DNA from: Rhizobium vallis
GTDB taxonomy: Bacteria > Pseudomonadota > Alphaproteobacteria > Rhizobiales > Rhizobiaceae
Reading direction: 5' to 3'
NCBI RefSeq assembly: GCF_003985155.1
Contig: NZ_ML133686.1
Span: forward strand, 528,001-592,000
Length of the DNA: 64,000 nt
Shown here in pieces: positions 17,452 through 26,115 of this stretch. The notes beneath the pieces are model-generated. The model saw nothing but the letters and a program-made list of their open reading frames with translations. It did no database searches and had not been told where the DNA came from. The stretch's first letter is position 1. Every line of letters starts with the position of its first letter. Made by a program: the position numbers and the translations under genes.

Positions 17452-18191
17452 CTCTTTGGGGCAAACATATCGTCGTCACAGGTGGCGGCAGCGGAGTGGG
17501 AGCGGAAACCGCCAAGGTGCTCGCGCTTGCCGGAGCGTCCGTCACGATCATCGGCAGGCGAGAGGCGCAACTCAGGGCGCAATCGCTTCCCTACCAGATC
17601 TGCGATGTGACCGATTCCGTTGCCGTAGCTGAAGCGTTCGACATCGCCCGGACGAGAAGCGGGCCCATCACCGGGGTCGTGGCCAGCGCCGGGGCGGCGG
17701 AAAGCGCTCCGTTCCAGCGCACCGGTGTCGATGCCTTCAGGTCCATGATCGACGTCAATCTCATCGGCGTCGTGAACGTCTGGCAGGCTGCCTTGCCCGA
17801 TATGAAGAAGGCGGGATGGGGACGGATGATCGCCATCGCGTCGACCGCCGGGCTCAAGGGCTACAGCTACGTTTCCGCCTACTGTGCGGCCAAGCACGCC
17901 GTTATCGGTCTTACGAGGGCACTCGCGCAGGAACTGGCGACCTCGGGCATCACCGTCAATGCCATCTGCCCCGGCTTTGTCGATACCCCGATGCTCGAGC
18001 GCTCTGTGGAGCATATTATGGCGAAGACTGGCATGTCCCGCGAAAAGGCGCTCCAGTCATTGGCGGCCGTTAATCCCCAGAACCGATTCGTGCAGCCGGT
18101 CGAAGTCGCCCAGACGGCCCTCTGGCTCTGCTCCGAGGCGGCGACTTCAGTGAACGGTCATGCACTGGCACTATCCGGAGGCGAAACATGA
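17448..18191 (+). CDS. SDR-family dehydrogenase of 2-aminobenzoyl-CoA degradation
   Basis: This short-chain dehydrogenase of 247 residues starts at the ATGA overlap with the monooxygenase gene. It has the VTGGGSGVGAETA cofactor loop, the ASAGAAESAPF segment, catalytic IAST, YxxxK in YCAAK, and PGFVDTP. The overlap at both ends (ATGA with MarR) shows tight translational coupling. It probably oxidises a hydroxy-acyl-CoA intermediate downstream of ring reduction, analogous to a beta-oxidation-like step. The specific substrate is inferred from context only. Confidence 0.85.
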   Translation: MTLWGKHIVVTGGGSGVGAETAKVLALAGASVTIIGRREAQLRAQSLPYQICDVTDSVAVAEAFDIARTRSGPITGVVASAGAAESAPFQRTGVDAFRSMIDVNLIGVVNVWQAALPDMKKAGWGRMIAIASTAGLKGYSYVSAYCAAKHAVIGLTRALAQELATSGITVNAICPGFVDTPMLERSVEHIMAKTGMSREKALQSLAAVNPQNRFVQPVEVAQTALWLCSEAATSVNGHALALSGGET

Positions 18192-18673
18192 CACCCCAGA
18201 CGAAAATAGCTCCAGATCTCCAGCCGCTCTCCAAGAAGCGGTTGAGGCTCTGGCTGCGGCTATTGAAGGCCACCCGCTACGTCGAGGATGAAGTCCGGCG
18301 GCGGCTTCGCGCCGAATTCGCTTCCACGTTGCCCCGATTCGACGTGATGTCGGCGCTCTCCCGGTCGGTCGAGGGCATGAAGATGAACGAGATCTCGAAA
18401 CTGTTGCGGGTCTCGAATGGCAACATCACCGGGATCGTGGACAAGCTGAACGAGGAAGGGCTGGTGCTGCGCATCACGCCGCCGGGCGACCGGCGCTCCC
18501 AGATCATCCGGCTGACTCCAAAAGGACAAACGGAATTCGCCAGGAACGCGGAAGCCCATCAGGCGTGGATCGACGAGATATTCGGCAGGCTTAACGAAGA
18601 TGACGTCGACGGAATGATCCTTCGTCTGGATCACCTGACCGAGAAGCTCGAGGAGCAGGACGAGGCGGATTGA
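18188..18673 (+). CDS. MarR-family regulator of the anthranilate operon
   Basis: This 161-residue winged-helix repressor has a recognition region EISKLLRVSNGNITGIVDKLNEEGLV (about 77-102) and the wing TPPGDRRSQIIRLTPKG, typical of MarR proteins that sense aromatic acids or their CoA thioesters. It overlaps the upstream SDR stop by ATGA, so it is co-transcribed with the genes it likely controls. The probable operator is the palindrome at 15065-15084, which would place both divergent operons under one switch. Anthraniloyl-CoA is a reasonable inducer by analogy with other CoA-pathway MarR regulators, but this is not shown. Confidence 0.85.
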   Translation: MTPQTKIAPDLQPLSKKRLRLWLRLLKATRYVEDEVRRRLRAEFASTLPRFDVMSALSRSVEGMKMNEISKLLRVSNGNITGIVDKLNEEGLVLRITPPGDRRSQIIRLTPKGQTEFARNAEAHQAWIDEIFGRLNEDDVDGMILRLDHLTEKLEEQDEAD

Positions 18674-18719
18674 AGGCGGCCAACTTGTCGCACCGCCGAA
18701 TTATGGAGGGGAAGAGATT

Positions 18720-20336
18720 ATGCTGAGACCATCCGCGCATCACGACAGTTTCGCCCGCGAAAACCTTCCGCCGCCTGGAACCTGGCCGGATCTGCTGCTT
18801 AACGGGTTCGAATATCCCGACCAGGTCAACGTGGCTGTGGAACTCACCGATGCCATGGTGGCGAAAGGTTTCGGCGACCACACGGCTTTGATCGGAAATG
18901 GCCGCCGCCGGACGTATAAGGAACTCACGGACTGGAGCAACAGGCTTGCGCATGTCCTCGTCGAGGATCTCGGAGTGAAGCCCGGCAACCGGGTGTTGAT
19001 CCGCTCGGCGAACAACCCCGCCATGGTGGCGTGCTGGCTGGCTGCGACCAAGGTCGGCGCCGTCGTGATCAACACCATGCCCATGCTGAGAGCGGGCGAA
19101 CTCAAGAAATACGTCGAGAAGGCTGAAGTCACCCACGCTCTCTGCGATACACGGCTCATGGAAGAGCTCGCAGCCTGCGCGAAGGACAGCATTTATCTCA
19201 AGACGGTGGTCGGCTTCGACGGCACGTCGAACCACGACGCCGAACTCGACCGCCTGGCACTCGAGAAGCCCGTGACATTCGAGGCGGTAGCGACCTCGCA
19301 GGATGACGTCGCGCTCATTGGCTTCACGTCCGGATCGACGGGCGACCCCAAGGCGACCATGCATTTCCACCGCGACCTCCTGATCATCGCGGACGGATAT
19401 GCCAAAGAAGTCTTGGGTGTCGTGCCCGAAGACATCTTCGTAGGCTCGCCGCCACTCGCGTTCACGTTCGGACTCGGCGGTCTTGCCGTATTCCCCCTCA
19501 GATTCGGTGCGGCGGCGACGCTGCTCGAGACCGCCTCGCCGCCTAACATCATCGAGATCATCCAGAAATACAGGGCGACCGTTTGCTTCACGGCGCCGAC
19601 CGCATACCGCGCGATGATGCGGGCAATGGACGGCGGCGCGGATCTCTCGTCGTTGCGTGCAGCAGTCTCCGCGGGTGAGACGCTGCCGGGGCCGATTTAC
19701 GAGGAATGGATGACGAAGACGGGCAAGCCGATGCTTGATGGCATCGGCGCGACGGAGATGCTGCATATCTTCATCAGCAACCGTTTCGACGACCACAGGC
19801 CGGCGTGCACCGGCAAACCCGTATCCGGATACGAGGTGAAGATCGTCGGCCCTGATGGCGAAGAAGCGCCGGTGGGGTCGCCCGGCCGGCTCGCCGTGCG
19901 CGGCCCCATCGGTTGCAGATATTTGCGCGGAGAGAGACAAAGCGAATATGTGCAGGACGGGTGGAACCTCACCGGTGACACCTTCATCCGCGACGAGGAC
20001 GGCTATTTCCATTTCGCCGCGCGCAACGACGACATAATCATCTCGTCCGGATACAACATCGCCGGCCCGGAAGTCGAGGCGGCCTTGCTGTCGCACCCGG
20101 CGGTTGCCGAATGTGCGGTCGTGGGCACTCCCGACGACGAGCGCGGCCACATCGTGAAAGCGCATGTCGTGCTGAGGCCCGGAAACGAGCCGAGCGACCT
20201 CATGATCAAGGTGCTTCAGGACCATGTGAAGGCGGTCATCGCTCCCTACAAGTACCCTCGTTCGGTTGTCTTTGCCGACTCGCTTCCCAAGACAGAGGCG
20301 GGAAAGATCCAGCGCTTCAAACTGAGGAACCCGTGA
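18720..20336 (+). CDS. 2-aminobenzoate (aryl)-CoA ligase
   Basis: This ANL-superfamily acyl-CoA synthetase of 538 residues has the ATP loop GFTSGSTGDPK near 200-210. A GATEMLHIF segment, a TGDTF hinge region and a C-terminal KTEAGKIQRFKL carry the adenylation lysine. The sequence style (FARENLPPPGTWPDLL at the N-terminus, AVRGPIGCRYLRGERQ) is that of benzoate/2-aminobenzoate-CoA ligases. It activates anthranilate released by kynureninase, giving the substrate of the monooxygenase/reductase. It is separated from the MarR gene by 46 bases with GGAGGGGAAGAG before the ATG, and its stop overlaps the kynA start (TGATG). Confidence 0.88.
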   Translation: MLRPSAHHDSFARENLPPPGTWPDLLLNGFEYPDQVNVAVELTDAMVAKGFGDHTALIGNGRRRTYKELTDWSNRLAHVLVEDLGVKPGNRVLIRSANNPAMVACWLAATKVGAVVINTMPMLRAGELKKYVEKAEVTHALCDTRLMEELAACAKDSIYLKTVVGFDGTSNHDAELDRLALEKPVTFEAVATSQDDVALIGFTSGSTGDPKATMHFHRDLLIIADGYAKEVLGVVPEDIFVGSPPLAFTFGLGGLAVFPLRFGAAATLLETASPPNIIEIIQKYRATVCFTAPTAYRAMMRAMDGGADLSSLRAAVSAGETLPGPIYEEWMTKTGKPMLDGIGATEMLHIFISNRFDDHRPACTGKPVSGYEVKIVGPDGEEAPVGSPGRLAVRGPIGCRYLRGERQSEYVQDGWNLTGDTFIRDEDGYFHFAARNDDIIISSGYNIAGPEVEAALLSHPAVAECAVVGTPDDERGHIVKAHVVLRPGNEPSDLMIKVLQDHVKAVIAPYKYPRSVVFADSLPKTEAGKIQRFKLRNP

Positions 20337-21175
20337 TGTCCAATCAGGTTTACAATCCCGGCAGCGACGGGGCCAAGATGAAGTTTGCAGACGCCATGTC
20401 ATATGGCGACTATCTTCATCTCGACGGAATTCTCAATCAGCAGCATCCTTTGAGTTCCGCGCACGATGAAATGCTTTTCATCGTGCAGCATCAGGCCAGC
20501 GAACTCTGGATGAAGCTCGCCATTCACGAGATGGCCGGTGCCCGGAAGGCACTGCGTGCGGGCGACACTCCGAACATGTTCAAGATGCTGGCGCGCGTGT
20601 CCAGGATATTCGAGCAGCTGAACAATGCATGGGACGTGCTGAGGACCATGACGCCGGCGGACTACACGAAGTTCCGCGAAGCGCTTGGCGCCTCCTCAGG
20701 TTTCCAGTCCTACCAGTACCGCCAGATCGAATACATTCTCGGCAACCGGAACCCGAGCATGCTCGGTCCGCATGAGCATGTTCCTGACGTGCACCGGATG
20801 CTTTCCGAAGAACTCGACCGGCCGAGCTTCTATGACGAGGTCATCGCGTATCTCTACCGCGAGCTCGACGGACCCGATGCCAAGGTGCCGGCTCCCCAGC
20901 TACGCACGCCACACGCGCCAATCCCCGAGGTGCAAGCCCGGTGGAAGATCGTGTACGAGGACGTCGAGCGCCATTGGACGCTCTATGAACTGGCGGAAAA
21001 ACTTGTCGATCTGGAGGATTATTTCCGCCGATGGCGCTTCAACCACGTCACGACGGTCGAGCGGATCATCGGATTCAAGCGCGGGACAGGCGGGACGGCT
21101 GGTGTGGCCTATCTGCAGAAAATGCTGAGCGTCGAACTCTTTCCCGAAATCTGGCATCTGCGCGGAGAACTGTGA
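20336..21175 (+). CDS. kynA: Tryptophan 2,3-dioxygenase
   Basis: This heme dioxygenase of 279 residues opens the indole ring of tryptophan to N-formylkynurenine. The start is the ATG overlapping the CoA-ligase stop (TGATG). Family blocks are clear: LDGILNQQHPLSS, MLFIVQHQASELWMKL, SSGFQSYQYRQIEY, and RRWRFNHVTTVERIIG, whose His is the proximal heme ligand, followed by GTGGTAGVAYL for substrate binding. The length is that of bacterial homotetrameric enzymes. With the formamidase and kynureninase it forms a complete route from tryptophan to anthranilate. Confidence 0.95.
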   Translation: MSNQVYNPGSDGAKMKFADAMSYGDYLHLDGILNQQHPLSSAHDEMLFIVQHQASELWMKLAIHEMAGARKALRAGDTPNMFKMLARVSRIFEQLNNAWDVLRTMTPADYTKFREALGASSGFQSYQYRQIEYILGNRNPSMLGPHEHVPDVHRMLSEELDRPSFYDEVIAYLYRELDGPDAKVPAPQLRTPHAPIPEVQARWKIVYEDVERHWTLYELAEKLVDLEDYFRRWRFNHVTTVERIIGFKRGTGGTAGVAYLQKMLSVELFPEIWHLRGEL

Positions 21176-22374
21176 ACGTGAGCGTATCGAACCTACCTCT
21201 GAAGCACCTATTCGAAATCCCTGAAGACACCATCTATCTGGATGGCAACTCGCTGGGATGCCTTCCCAAGGGCGTTGTGGGCCGGGCGACCGATACCATC
21301 GGGCGCGAGTGGGGCGGCCAGCTCATCCGCGCGTGGAATTCCGCCGGATGGATGTCTCTTCCGCAACGGGTGGGAGATCGGATCGCGCGCTTGATCGGTG
21401 CTGCCGAGGGTTCCGTGATCACGGGAGACACCCTTTCGATCAAGGTCTATCAGGCCGTGGCGTCCGCGCTGAAGATGCGGCCCGGCCGGAAGGTCGTCCT
21501 GTCCGATAGCGGCAATTTCCCGACGGATCTCTACATGGTCCGGGGCCTGCTGCAGACCATCGACGCGGGTTACGAACTCCGTACTCCCGAACCGGAACAG
21601 GTCGCCGATACCATCGATGAGACGGTCGCCGCCGTGCTGCTGACCCATGTTGACTATCGCACGGGCCGCATGCACGACATGGCGGAGATCACTCGCCGGG
21701 CGCAAGCAGCCGGGGCGGTGATGATCTGGGATCTCGCCCATAGTGCTGGGGCGCTTCCGCTGGATCTCGCAGGCTGCGGGACGGAGTTCGCAGTCGGATG
21801 CACGTACAAATATCTCAACGGCGGTCCCGGAGCACCGGCATTCATCTATGTCCGCCCCGACATAGTGGCGGACATCGAGCCTGCGCTCGCGGGTTGGATG
21901 GGCCATGATGCTCCCTTCGCCATGGAGCTTCATTACAGGCCGGCCATGTCCACGGAACGGCTGAGAGTGGGAACACCCGCTATTGTCCAGCTTTCTATGC
22001 TCGATGAGGCGCTGAATGTGTGGGACGGCGTCGAACTGGCAGATGTCAGGAAGGCCTCGATCGAACTTTCGGAGCTGTTCATCGCCGAGATCGAAAGACG
22101 GTGCCCCCAGCTGACCCTGGCATCCCCGCGTGATGCCGCAAAGAGAGGCTCCCAAGTATCGTTCGCCTTCGACAATGGCTACGAAGCCATGCAGGCGCTG
22201 ATAGACCGTGGGGTAATCGGTGATTTCCGTGCGCCGAACATCATGCGCTTCGGCTTCACGCCGCTCTATCTCGATGCTCAGGACGTTCTCGCCGCCGCTG
22301 GGATATTGGAAGAGGTGATTTCTAAAGAGCTCTGGAGAGATCCCAAATACAGTGCTCGATCGAGGGTCACCTGA
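21172..22374 (+). CDS. kynU: Kynureninase
   Basis: This PLP enzyme cleaves kynurenine to anthranilate and alanine. Translation most likely starts at a GTG (21172) overlapping the kynA stop, giving 400 residues; a second GTG at 21178 is possible. Signatures include LDGNSLGCLPKG near the N-terminus, WDLAHSAGALPLDL, and the lysine motif CTYKYLNGGPGAPAF, which holds the Schiff-base Lys. WMGHDAPFAME and RFGFTPLY follow. The length is normal. Its stop overlaps the RidA-like gene, so kynA-kynU-rid form one coupled unit. Confidence 0.94.
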   Translation: MNVSVSNLPLKHLFEIPEDTIYLDGNSLGCLPKGVVGRATDTIGREWGGQLIRAWNSAGWMSLPQRVGDRIARLIGAAEGSVITGDTLSIKVYQAVASALKMRPGRKVVLSDSGNFPTDLYMVRGLLQTIDAGYELRTPEPEQVADTIDETVAAVLLTHVDYRTGRMHDMAEITRRAQAAGAVMIWDLAHSAGALPLDLAGCGTEFAVGCTYKYLNGGPGAPAFIYVRPDIVADIEPALAGWMGHDAPFAMELHYRPAMSTERLRVGTPAIVQLSMLDEALNVWDGVELADVRKASIELSELFIAEIERRCPQLTLASPRDAAKRGSQVSFAFDNGYEAMQALIDRGVIGDFRAPNIMRFGFTPLYLDAQDVLAAAGILEEVISKELWRDPKYSARSRVT

Positions 22375-22841
22375 TGAATTTCACTGATATCAAGAGTGCG
22401 GCAGGGGACCATGGTTTTGGAAATAATGAAGAAAGATCCCGTGTGAAACCAAGAGTCATTCACCCCGAGGGGTGGGCCCAAGCCCTGGGTTACGCGAACG
22501 GCATGCTGATGGCCGATGGGACACTTCATATCGGCGGCCAGATCGGCTGGACCAAGGACAAGGTGTTTGAGGCCAAGGATTTCATCGGCCAGATGGAACA
22601 GGCGCTGTCTAATGTCGCCGAGATCGTCAAGGCGGCCGGAGGGGAAATCACCGATATTGGCCGCCTCACGTGGTTCGTGAAGGACAAGGCCGAATACCTC
22701 GCCAAGCAAAAGGAAGTCGGTGCGGCCTATCGTCGTGTGTTCGGAAAGCACTTTCCCGCCATGTCCATGATCGTCATCAAGGACCTCGTCGAAGATGAGG
22801 CTTTGATCGAGATCGAGGGGACTGCTTACATCCCGTCCTGA
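22374..22841 (+). CDS. RidA/YjgF-like deaminase-fold protein
   Basis: This 155-residue Rid-superfamily protein starts at the ATG overlapping the kynU stop. An in-frame GTG at 22443 would remove a 23-residue N-terminal extension and begin at the conserved core. The fold pattern is complete (GGQIGW, MEQALSNVAEIVKAAGG, ALIEIEGTAYI). However, the Arg that RidA uses to bind its imine substrate is replaced in the PAMSMIVI segment, so it belongs to a divergent Rid group. In this pathway a deamination of the 2-amino ring product is required, and this protein is the natural candidate. That role is inference. Confidence 0.8.
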   Translation: MNFTDIKSAAGDHGFGNNEERSRVKPRVIHPEGWAQALGYANGMLMADGTLHIGGQIGWTKDKVFEAKDFIGQMEQALSNVAEIVKAAGGEITDIGRLTWFVKDKAEYLAKQKEVGAAYRRVFGKHFPAMSMIVIKDLVEDEALIEIEGTAYIPS

Positions 22842-22959
22842 CGGGATTCCTCACCTCCGTCGGTGTGCTGACGGGTTGCCGATGCAGCGGCCCGTCTTCC
22901 TGCGGCCGAAATTCCAAGCGGCGACGAAGCCGGCGTGGTGTGCTTTGCCTGGAATTGCT

Positions 22960-25200
22960 CTATCGGCCTACTTCTGCAACGCCTTTGTCCTTCATACGGC
23001 AGAATTCAATCAACTGCTCCGAGGACATCGGTCGCGCCAGGGCGTAACCTTGCAGGATATGGCAGCCGAGATCTTTCAGGATCTTCGCATGTTCCATTGT
23101 CTCCACGCCCTCGGCAACGATGTCGATGTTCTGCGATCGGCCGATTTCGATAATGGAGGTGACCAGACGGCGCTGAGATGGAGACGCGATAATCGGCTTG
23201 ATGATTTCGCGATCGATCTTCAGTCTTCGCGGCTCAAATCGAAGCAAACTGACGATGCTGGCATGTCCGGTGCCGAAATCATCGATCTCGATTTCGATGC
23301 CAAGCTCTTTGACCGCTGGAATGATCTCATTGAGGACGGGTTGAAGTTCGTCGAAGGAGATTGTTTCAAGCAGCTCGAAACACAGGCGACCGCTCGCGAG
23401 CGGAAGCTCGGACAGCTCGGCAAGCAGGTTCGGCTGCGCCAGTCGACGCGCAGACATGTTGACTGAGACACGTGGGATTTGCATTCCCAGGCTGTCCCAC
23501 CTTGTCAGCTCGAACAGGGCCTTTTGCAGGATCAGCCTGTCCATGTCGCCGGTACGCCCCAGCCTTTCCGCAACATCAAGAAATTTGTCCGGGGCAAGCA
23601 GTCCTTTTCGAGGGTGATCCCAGCGGGCAAGCGTCTCGACACCGACAATATCCAACGTGTTTGCATTGAACTGCGGTTGGAAGAACGCGACCAGTTCATC
23701 GCGATCGAGCGCATGATTGAATTCATCCGCCAATTCTTTCGAATGGATCGCGGCGCTGCGAAGCTCTTCCGTAAAGACGGCCGCTCGGCCGCGGCCCGTC
23801 TTCTTCGCCTCATAGAGAGCCAGATCGGCATTGAGAAGCAATTGACCGAGGTCCCGGTCACCAGCATCAGTTTCCCACGCGACGCCGACGCTTGCGCCGA
23901 CCAGACACTCCGCACCATCAATGAAAAGGGTCTGCTCCAGTGTATCGACGATTTGCTGCGCCAATTCGTTGGCCTTCGGCTCGGGATTGGTGCTCCAGCT
24001 GGCGAAGATGAACTCATCTCCACCGATCCGAGCCGCTACGTCGTTTGGACCAGCCAAATCGGCAAGGCGGAAAGCCGTTGCCTGCAAGACCGTGTCACCT
24101 CCGGCATGCCCCTTCGTGTCATTGATCTCTTTGAAGCGATCGAGGTCGATATGAATGAGTATCAGACAATTGTCTGGGCTGGGTCTTTGCGGTTGCGCGA
24201 TCATCCGGTCGACAAATCGGCGATTGGGAAGCCCGGTCAGGGCATCATGCAATGACAGGTATTCCAGCCTTTGCTGTGCTCGAACGAGCTTTTTCTTGTG
24301 AAGGCGAAGCTTTTCAATCGTTCCTTGGCGGGATTTTGTCAGAAAACCGACCCAGACAATCGGCGCAACGACGCATAGTGACAACAGGATCGCATAGAAC
24401 TCAAAAGTCCCAATCCCGCTATTTTGACCCCATCCTTGCTTTGGCCGCGCGGCGAGGGTCCATCTGCCATAGACCATATCGACGGATGTCTGGACCGGTT
24501 TTTTTGAAAACGTTCCCAGGTTACCGAAAAAAACCTGCTCGGGTGACTTTGGCTCCGGCGTGGTGCTGATGGCAATCTCGAGCTCGGTCGAACCAAGGCC
24601 ACTTTCCTGGTAAAGCCTTGGTGTGTCCACGATCCCAGAAAGCAGCCCCCAAAAAATCTGGCTCGTGCCGTCATTGATATAAATTGGGCACCTGACCACA
24701 AAAGCAATTCCACCTTGGACCAGTTCCACCGGTCCCGTCAGAACGATATTGTGCGTGTTGCGCGCCAGCATCGCGGCAGCCCGTTGCTTCTCATTCGTTC
24801 GGTAGTCGAGTCCGATGGCCTTTTCGTTGCCTTTCTCCGGGTAAACCCACCGGACGACCATACCGGGCGCCGCGGCAAAGCTTCGCAATTGTGAATCCGG
24901 CTGCATGATCTGGGCCGCAAGTTTGGAAAATCCGCTTTGGTCCATCGTCGGATTGACTGCGATACCAGCCGCTAGCCCTTGCAATAGCTTTACATTGCTA
25001 TTGAGGTTCGTCTGAAGCCGAGACGATATGGTGGCAAGCTCGCCGGCGACAATCGAGCGTTCATCGGCAAGTGATTTCTCCAGTCGCCAGTTCGTTGCTA
25101 CCCAGACAACGATTAAAGCAATAGTTGCTGCAAAAATTGCCGGCGCGAATGCGCTGGTATGGCTCATGATAGAGCGAGCTAGATTTCTTCGAAACTTCAT
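22960..25200 (-). CDS. Membrane CHASE-GGDEF-EAL cyclic di-GMP protein
   Basis: This 746-residue protein has an N-terminal transmembrane helix (about 15-35), a periplasmic CHASE-type sensor (about 65-260), and a second helix (about 275-295, FYAILLSLCVVAPIVWVG). A GGDEF domain with intact RIGGDEF and an EAL domain follow. The EAL signature reads ETLARWDHP, keeping the metal-binding Glu but with Thr in place of Ala. The other catalytic residues are present (SVNMSARRL, ELLETIS, IDDFGTG, LKIDREI, AEGVET). Both synthesis and breakdown of c-di-GMP are therefore possible. It is convergent with the tryptophan operon and monocistronic. Confidence 0.9.
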   Translation of the reverse strand: MKFRRNLARSIMSHTSAFAPAIFAATIALIVVWVATNWRLEKSLADERSIVAGELATISSRLQTNLNSNVKLLQGLAAGIAVNPTMDQSGFSKLAAQIMQPDSQLRSFAAAPGMVVRWVYPEKGNEKAIGLDYRTNEKQRAAAMLARNTHNIVLTGPVELVQGGIAFVVRCPIYINDGTSQIFWGLLSGIVDTPRLYQESGLGSTELEIAISTTPEPKSPEQVFFGNLGTFSKKPVQTSVDMVYGRWTLAARPKQGWGQNSGIGTFEFYAILLSLCVVAPIVWVGFLTKSRQGTIEKLRLHKKKLVRAQQRLEYLSLHDALTGLPNRRFVDRMIAQPQRPSPDNCLILIHIDLDRFKEINDTKGHAGGDTVLQATAFRLADLAGPNDVAARIGGDEFIFASWSTNPEPKANELAQQIVDTLEQTLFIDGAECLVGASVGVAWETDAGDRDLGQLLLNADLALYEAKKTGRGRAAVFTEELRSAAIHSKELADEFNHALDRDELVAFFQPQFNANTLDIVGVETLARWDHPRKGLLAPDKFLDVAERLGRTGDMDRLILQKALFELTRWDSLGMQIPRVSVNMSARRLAQPNLLAELSELPLASGRLCFELLETISFDELQPVLNEIIPAVKELGIEIEIDDFGTGHASIVSLLRFEPRRLKIDREIIKPIIASPSQRRLVTSIIEIGRSQNIDIVAEGVETMEHAKILKDLGCHILQGYALARPMSSEQLIEFCRMKDKGVAEVGR

Positions 25201-25302
25201 CAGGTTGCCGGCGTGGATGACAGGCGCTCATCCTGGCACAGCTTCTTTAAGGTAACGCTAAACTCGCCAAGGTCCGATAGAGCGGCCTATTCCCCACAGC
25301 AC

Positions 25303-26115
25303 TTACGTCGCCGGGCTGAAATCGGCGCCAAGAACCGCATCCTTCAGCGCCCTTGAATATGGATGCTGCGGGTTGTCCAACACGGTCCGTGCTCGTCCCC
25401 GCTCGACGATTTCGCCCTTGCGCATGATGATGATGTTGTCGCTGACATAATAGGCGGTGGCGAGGTCGTGGGTGATGTAGATGATCGAAAGCCCGAGTTC
25501 GCTTTTCAGGCGGCCGAAGAGGTTGACGATCGCCATGCGCAGCGAGGCGTCGACCATCGATACCGGTTCGTCGGCCACCAGCAGGCGGGGCTGTGGGATG
25601 AGCGCGCGGGCGATGGCGACGCGCTGCAGCTGGCCGCCGGAGAGTTCGTGGGGAAAGCGGCCCTTCACCTCTTCCAGCGTCAGGCCGACATGATGGAGCG
25701 CGGCATCGGCCATTTTTTCCGCCTGTTGCCGGTCCGGCCGTTTTCCGGAGGCGGAGAAATTGCGGGCGGTCTCGAAGAGGTAGCGGTCGACCCGCTTCAG
25801 CGGGTTGAAGGCTTCGAAGGGGTTTTGAAGAACCGGCTGGACCTCTTTCATGAAAGCCTTGCGTTCGGCTCTGCTATGGATGGCGACGGTTTTGCCATCG
25901 AATTGAAGCTCGCCCTCCGTCGGTTCGGTCTGGCCGAGGATCATCGCCGCGACCGTCGATTTTCCCGAGCCGGATTCGCCGACGATCGAGAGGATCTCCG
26001 GCTCCTCTCCAAGTTCGAAGCTGACATCCTTGACCGCCGTGATCAGGCGCCGGCCAAGCATGCCGCCCTGCCGGTAGACTTTCGTGACATGCGAGAGGCT
26101 AAGCAGAGCACTCAA
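25303..26115 (-). CDS. Opp-type ABC importer ATPase (OppF-like)
   Basis: This ATP-binding subunit has about 270 residues if it starts at the TTG overlapping the upstream ATPase stop. The frame is open further upstream, but that region belongs to the neighbour. It has Walker A GESGSGKST, the signature LSGGQLQRVAIARAL and Walker B LLVADEP, with the QNPFEAFNPL Q-loop typical of oligopeptide/nickel-type importers. With the preceding ATPase it forms the nucleotide-binding pair of the transporter encoded by 25303-30993. The start codon is the least certain feature. Confidence 0.87.
   Translation of the reverse strand: MSALLSLSHVTKVYRQGGMLGRRLITAVKDVSFELGEEPEILSIVGESGSGKSTVAAMILGQTEPTEGELQFDGKTVAIHSRAERKAFMKEVQPVLQNPFEAFNPLKRVDRYLFETARNFSASGKRPDRQQAEKMADAALHHVGLTLEEVKGRFPHELSGGQLQRVAIARALIPQPRLLVADEPVSMVDASLRMAIVNLFGRLKSELGLSIIYITHDLATAYYVSDNIIIMRKGEIVERGRARTVLDNPQHPYSRALKDAVLGADFSPAT

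Noticed and set aside
18591..20402. 603-codon open frame antisense to the CoA-ligase gene
   Set aside because: It is a by-product of GC-rich third positions; the plus-strand ligase has full family motifs and the antisense product matches nothing recognisable.
22829..22847. Terminator at the end of the tryptophan operon (ATCCCGTC/GACGGGAT)
   Set aside because: The palindrome spans the stop codon with a 2-base centre and has no T-run, so I did not call it a terminator.
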